Shown: piece by piece, positions 62,113-64,000 of the stretch
Layout: the number at the start of each line of letters is the position of its first letter
Position numbering within the stretch: position 1 is the first letter of the stretch
Source of the DNA: an uncultured Bacteroidales bacterium
GTDB taxonomy: Bacteria; Bacteroidota; Bacteroidia; Bacteroidales; FEN-979
Length of the DNA: 64,000 nucleotides
Assembly (NCBI GenBank): GCA_903877385.1
Contig: CAIRDP010000062.1
Location: 1-64,000, forward strand
Direction: 5' to 3'
The notes under the pieces: model-generated
Told to the model about the DNA's origin: nothing
Seen by the model: only the letters and a program-made list of their open reading frames with translations
The model's database searches: none
Translations under genes and position numbers: made by a program

Positions 62113-63649
62113 CCATTTTCGACATGATGGTGCGGGTGCGCACCGAACCATCAAACGATGTATTGGCCGAAATAGTATTCGCCGGGGTGTACTCCTGCTC
62201 GGTATCGGTGAACTTCGCAAATTTCGAAATGAACTTGAGGGGAATATCTTTCAGGGGGCCGTTACGGTTCTTTGCAATACTTACTTCGGCTGTGCCTGAT
62301 GTTGAATCCCCGTGTTCGTCAACATCGATCTTGTAATATTCGGGCCGGTAGATAAACATTACCATATCTGCATCCTGCTCGATGGAGCCTGACTCACGAA
62401 GGTCGGAAAGTATGGGCTTGGCGGCTGCTGAACGTTTTTCGGGTGCGCGGCTCAGCTGCGAAAGGGCAATCACCGGGATGTCGAGTTCCTTGGCAAGGCT
62501 CTTAAGCCCTCTCGAAATGCTGCTGATCTCCTGTTCCCTGTTCCCTTTCGTTTCATGGCCTCCCTGCATCAGCTGAAGGTAATCTACAACAATGAGCTGG
62601 ATATCATGCCTTGCTTTAAGCCTTCTCGACTTGGCACGGAGGTCGAAGATCGATAAGGCGGCTGTGTCATCAAGGTAGATCGGGGCCTCGAGAAGGTTCC
62701 CGATCTTGGCATTAAGCTGCTGCCATTCATATTCTTCCATGGTCCCTTTACGGAGTTTTTCCTGGGGGATTTCCGTTTCGGAGGAGATCAGGCGGGTCAC
62801 CAGCTGAACTGCCGACATTTCAAGGGAAAACACGGCCACCGGTTTTTTAAAATCAACAGCTGCATTCCTGGCCATAGTCAGTGCGAAAGCTGTCTTGCCC
62901 ATACCGGGGCGGGATGCAATGATCACAAGATCCGATTTCTGCCAGCCGGAAGTGATGCGGTCAAGTTCGGTAAACCCCGAACCGACTCCCCTGAGCGATC
63001 CTTCATGCCCCCGGGCTGCAGTGATCTCCTTGATGGCTTCCCTGATGATCGACTGCATGTCCATGTATGTCTTGCCTATGCTGCTTTCGCTTATCGAAAA
63101 CAAGCCTGTCTCGGCCTTGTCGAGGAGGTCGAATACATCGGTTGAATCTTCGTAGGCATCCTTAATGATCTCCGAGGATATTCTTATGAGTTCCCTTTGA
63201 ATGTACTTCTGCAGTATGATCCTGGCATGGAATTCTATATTTGCGGCAGATGCAACCCTGTTCGTCAGGTTCGTGATATAATACGCTCCCCCTACTATTT
63301 CAAGTTCCCCTGCCTGCCTCAGGTCTTCGGTCACAGTAAGTATGTCAACCGGCTGGTTGCTTCCGTAAAGCCTGTGGATAGCCGCGTAAATTTTCTGGTT
63401 CTGTTCCTTGTAAAAAACTTCAGGTTTAAGGATCTCGATAACTTCGGCAAGCTTGTCGTTTTCGAGCATCATAGCCCCTAAAACCGCCTCTTCCAGGTCA
63501 ACAGCCTGGGGAGGGACCTTCCCGTGCTCAAAAAAAGCATTGGACCCCCCGGCAGGGCTGGCTTTCCTGCGTAATCCCCTTGCCTCGTCCTTATTTGCAG
63601 GCCCGTCCGCCGCACCTCGCTTATTCTGGTTGCTCCCTCTGTCTTCCAT
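62081..63649 (-). CDS. dnaB: Replicative DNA helicase
   Basis: DnaB unwinds DNA ahead of the replication fork. The 522-residue protein has an N-terminal domain after a basic, disordered stretch of about 45 residues. The RecA-like domain has Walker A ASRPGMGKTAF near residue 241, Walker B LIVVDYLQLM and the SLKSLAKELDIPVIALSQLSR segment. No intein is present. Its end overlaps the next gene's start. A -7 element lies only 4 nt before the ATG. Confidence 0.95.
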   Translation of the reverse strand: MEDRGSNQNKRGAADGPANKDEARGLRRKASPAGGSNAFFEHGKVPPQAVDLEEAVLGAMMLENDKLAEVIEILKPEVFYKEQNQKIYAAIHRLYGSNQPVDILTVTEDLRQAGELEIVGGAYYITNLTNRVASAANIEFHARIILQKYIQRELIRISSEIIKDAYEDSTDVFDLLDKAETGLFSISESSIGKTYMDMQSIIREAIKEITAARGHEGSLRGVGSGFTELDRITSGWQKSDLVIIASRPGMGKTAFALTMARNAAVDFKKPVAVFSLEMSAVQLVTRLISSETEIPQEKLRKGTMEEYEWQQLNAKIGNLLEAPIYLDDTAALSIFDLRAKSRRLKARHDIQLIVVDYLQLMQGGHETKGNREQEISSISRGLKSLAKELDIPVIALSQLSRAPEKRSAAAKPILSDLRESGSIEQDADMVMFIYRPEYYKIDVDEHGDSTSGTAEVSIAKNRNGPLKDIPLKFISKFAKFTDTEQEYTPANTISANTSFDGSVRTRTIMSKMDDHDQPDMPF

Positions 63650-63653
63650 TTGC

Positions 63654-63661
63654 CAAAAATA
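63654..63661 (-). promoter_or_regulatory. -7 element just before dnaB
   Basis: TATTTTTG on the minus strand (63661-63654) is followed by 4 nt and the annotated ATG (63649). If used, transcription would start at or near the ATG and give a leaderless mRNA, or translation would begin further inside. Confidence 0.4.
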
Positions 63662-63712
63662 CTATGAAAGTCAAATATCCCGGACTATTCCTGCATAATT
63701 AGTTTTCAACAA

Positions 63713-64000
63713 TCACAAAGCAAACAATAGGCCGATATGCCCCCAGGCATGCCACCACCTGTGGCTGAATTCAGGGCTTAATACGGTCTGTTCCAGTTCA
63801 ATCCCTATGGCTCCGTATGTAATCGTAAAACCTGCCGATGATTGGGTCACAACACCCGAAACCGAAGAGGCAGGGAGGGTGTACGGGCTGCTGCGGTTTA
63901 TCATGCCTCCCTCGAGTGTTGCATCATAGGCAACCAGCCTTGCCGCTCCCCTGAAGGTAAAGAAATACTGAGCAAGCCTGTACCCCCCGGCTTTCAGCAA
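63713..64000 (-). CDS. LpxR-like lipid A deacylase family, C-terminal part
   Basis: The 95 residues seen run off the window. They have the beta-barrel ending found in LpxR/DUF2219 proteins (FFTFRGAARLVAYDATLEGGM, then the aromatic end WHAWGHIGLLFAL). LpxR removes an acyloxyacyl chain from lipid A in the outer membrane. The active site lies outside the window, so only the family is suggested. Confidence 0.65.
   Translation of the reverse strand: MLKAGGYRLAQYFFTFRGAARLVAYDATLEGGMINRSSPYTLPASSVSGVVTQSSAGFTITYGAIGIELEQTVLSPEFSHRWWHAWGHIGLLFAL

Overview
The window looks like a chromosomal segment of a Bacteroidota bacterium, probably a Bacteroidales-like or otherwise environmental lineage. The evidence is a type IX secretion sorting domain at the C-terminus of the 17.9 kb protein, promoters of the Bacteroidota type (TTTG, about 20 nt, TAnnTTTG) and few Shine-Dalgarno sequences. 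It also carries DUF4252, FISUMP and IgGFc-binding family proteins and a ThrH-type homoserine phosphotransferase. Stop codon use is standard. No tRNA, rRNA or CRISPR array was seen.

Layout. 0-6 kb: a truncated tyrosine recombinase with a hairpin terminator, a 0.6 kb gene-poor stretch, then a leftward set (YncE-type propeller/phosphoesterase, a vestigial nhaA start, nhaA, an unknown 217 aa protein). 6.1-12.8 kb: guaB and a periplasmic folding set (three SurA/parvulin-type proteins and a MoxR ATPase). 12.9-16.4 kb: pstSCAB without phoU. 16.4-24.1 kb: an accessory island with two genes broken by in-frame stops, a T9SS cargo protein and a HigBA toxin-antitoxin pair. 24-33.7 kb: radical SAM protein, peptide transporter, an ECF sigma operon, two outer-membrane proteins, acetyltransferases and DUF2461. 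33.7-38.7 kb: a leftward operon rsfS-ftsH-LUD-DUF2007-cdsA-psd behind a consensus promoter. 38.7-45.4 kb: LOG protein, uvrA, lytic transglycosylase, rfbC and lpd. 45.4-46 kb: a small graveyard of gene remnants. 46-52.4 kb: a threonine/sulfur amino acid cluster with two trans-sulfuration enzymes around thrC and thrH. 52.4-64 kb: gcvP, hppA, a DUF151 nuclease, thyA-folA, a lipoprotein, an exported protein of uncertain function, dnaB and the end of an LpxR-like gene.

Most of the window is ordinary core metabolism and envelope biogenesis. The least explained signal is a set of very short tandem arrays with 7- or 8-nt periods (GTACNNN, GGTTCNN, GTAGCGAA, ATTGRCTG, ATCGTAA) placed between genes. 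Most of them touch or lie within about 16 nt of a stop codon. GTAC arrays sit at both ends and in the middle of the accessory island, and one octamer array supplies the last codons of uvrA. A second unusual structure is a 24-codon copy of the nhaA start placed directly upstream of nhaA, with an ATGA stop/start overlap.

All calls come from reading the sequence and from remembered family features. No database search was run, so functions of the less conserved proteins are provisional.
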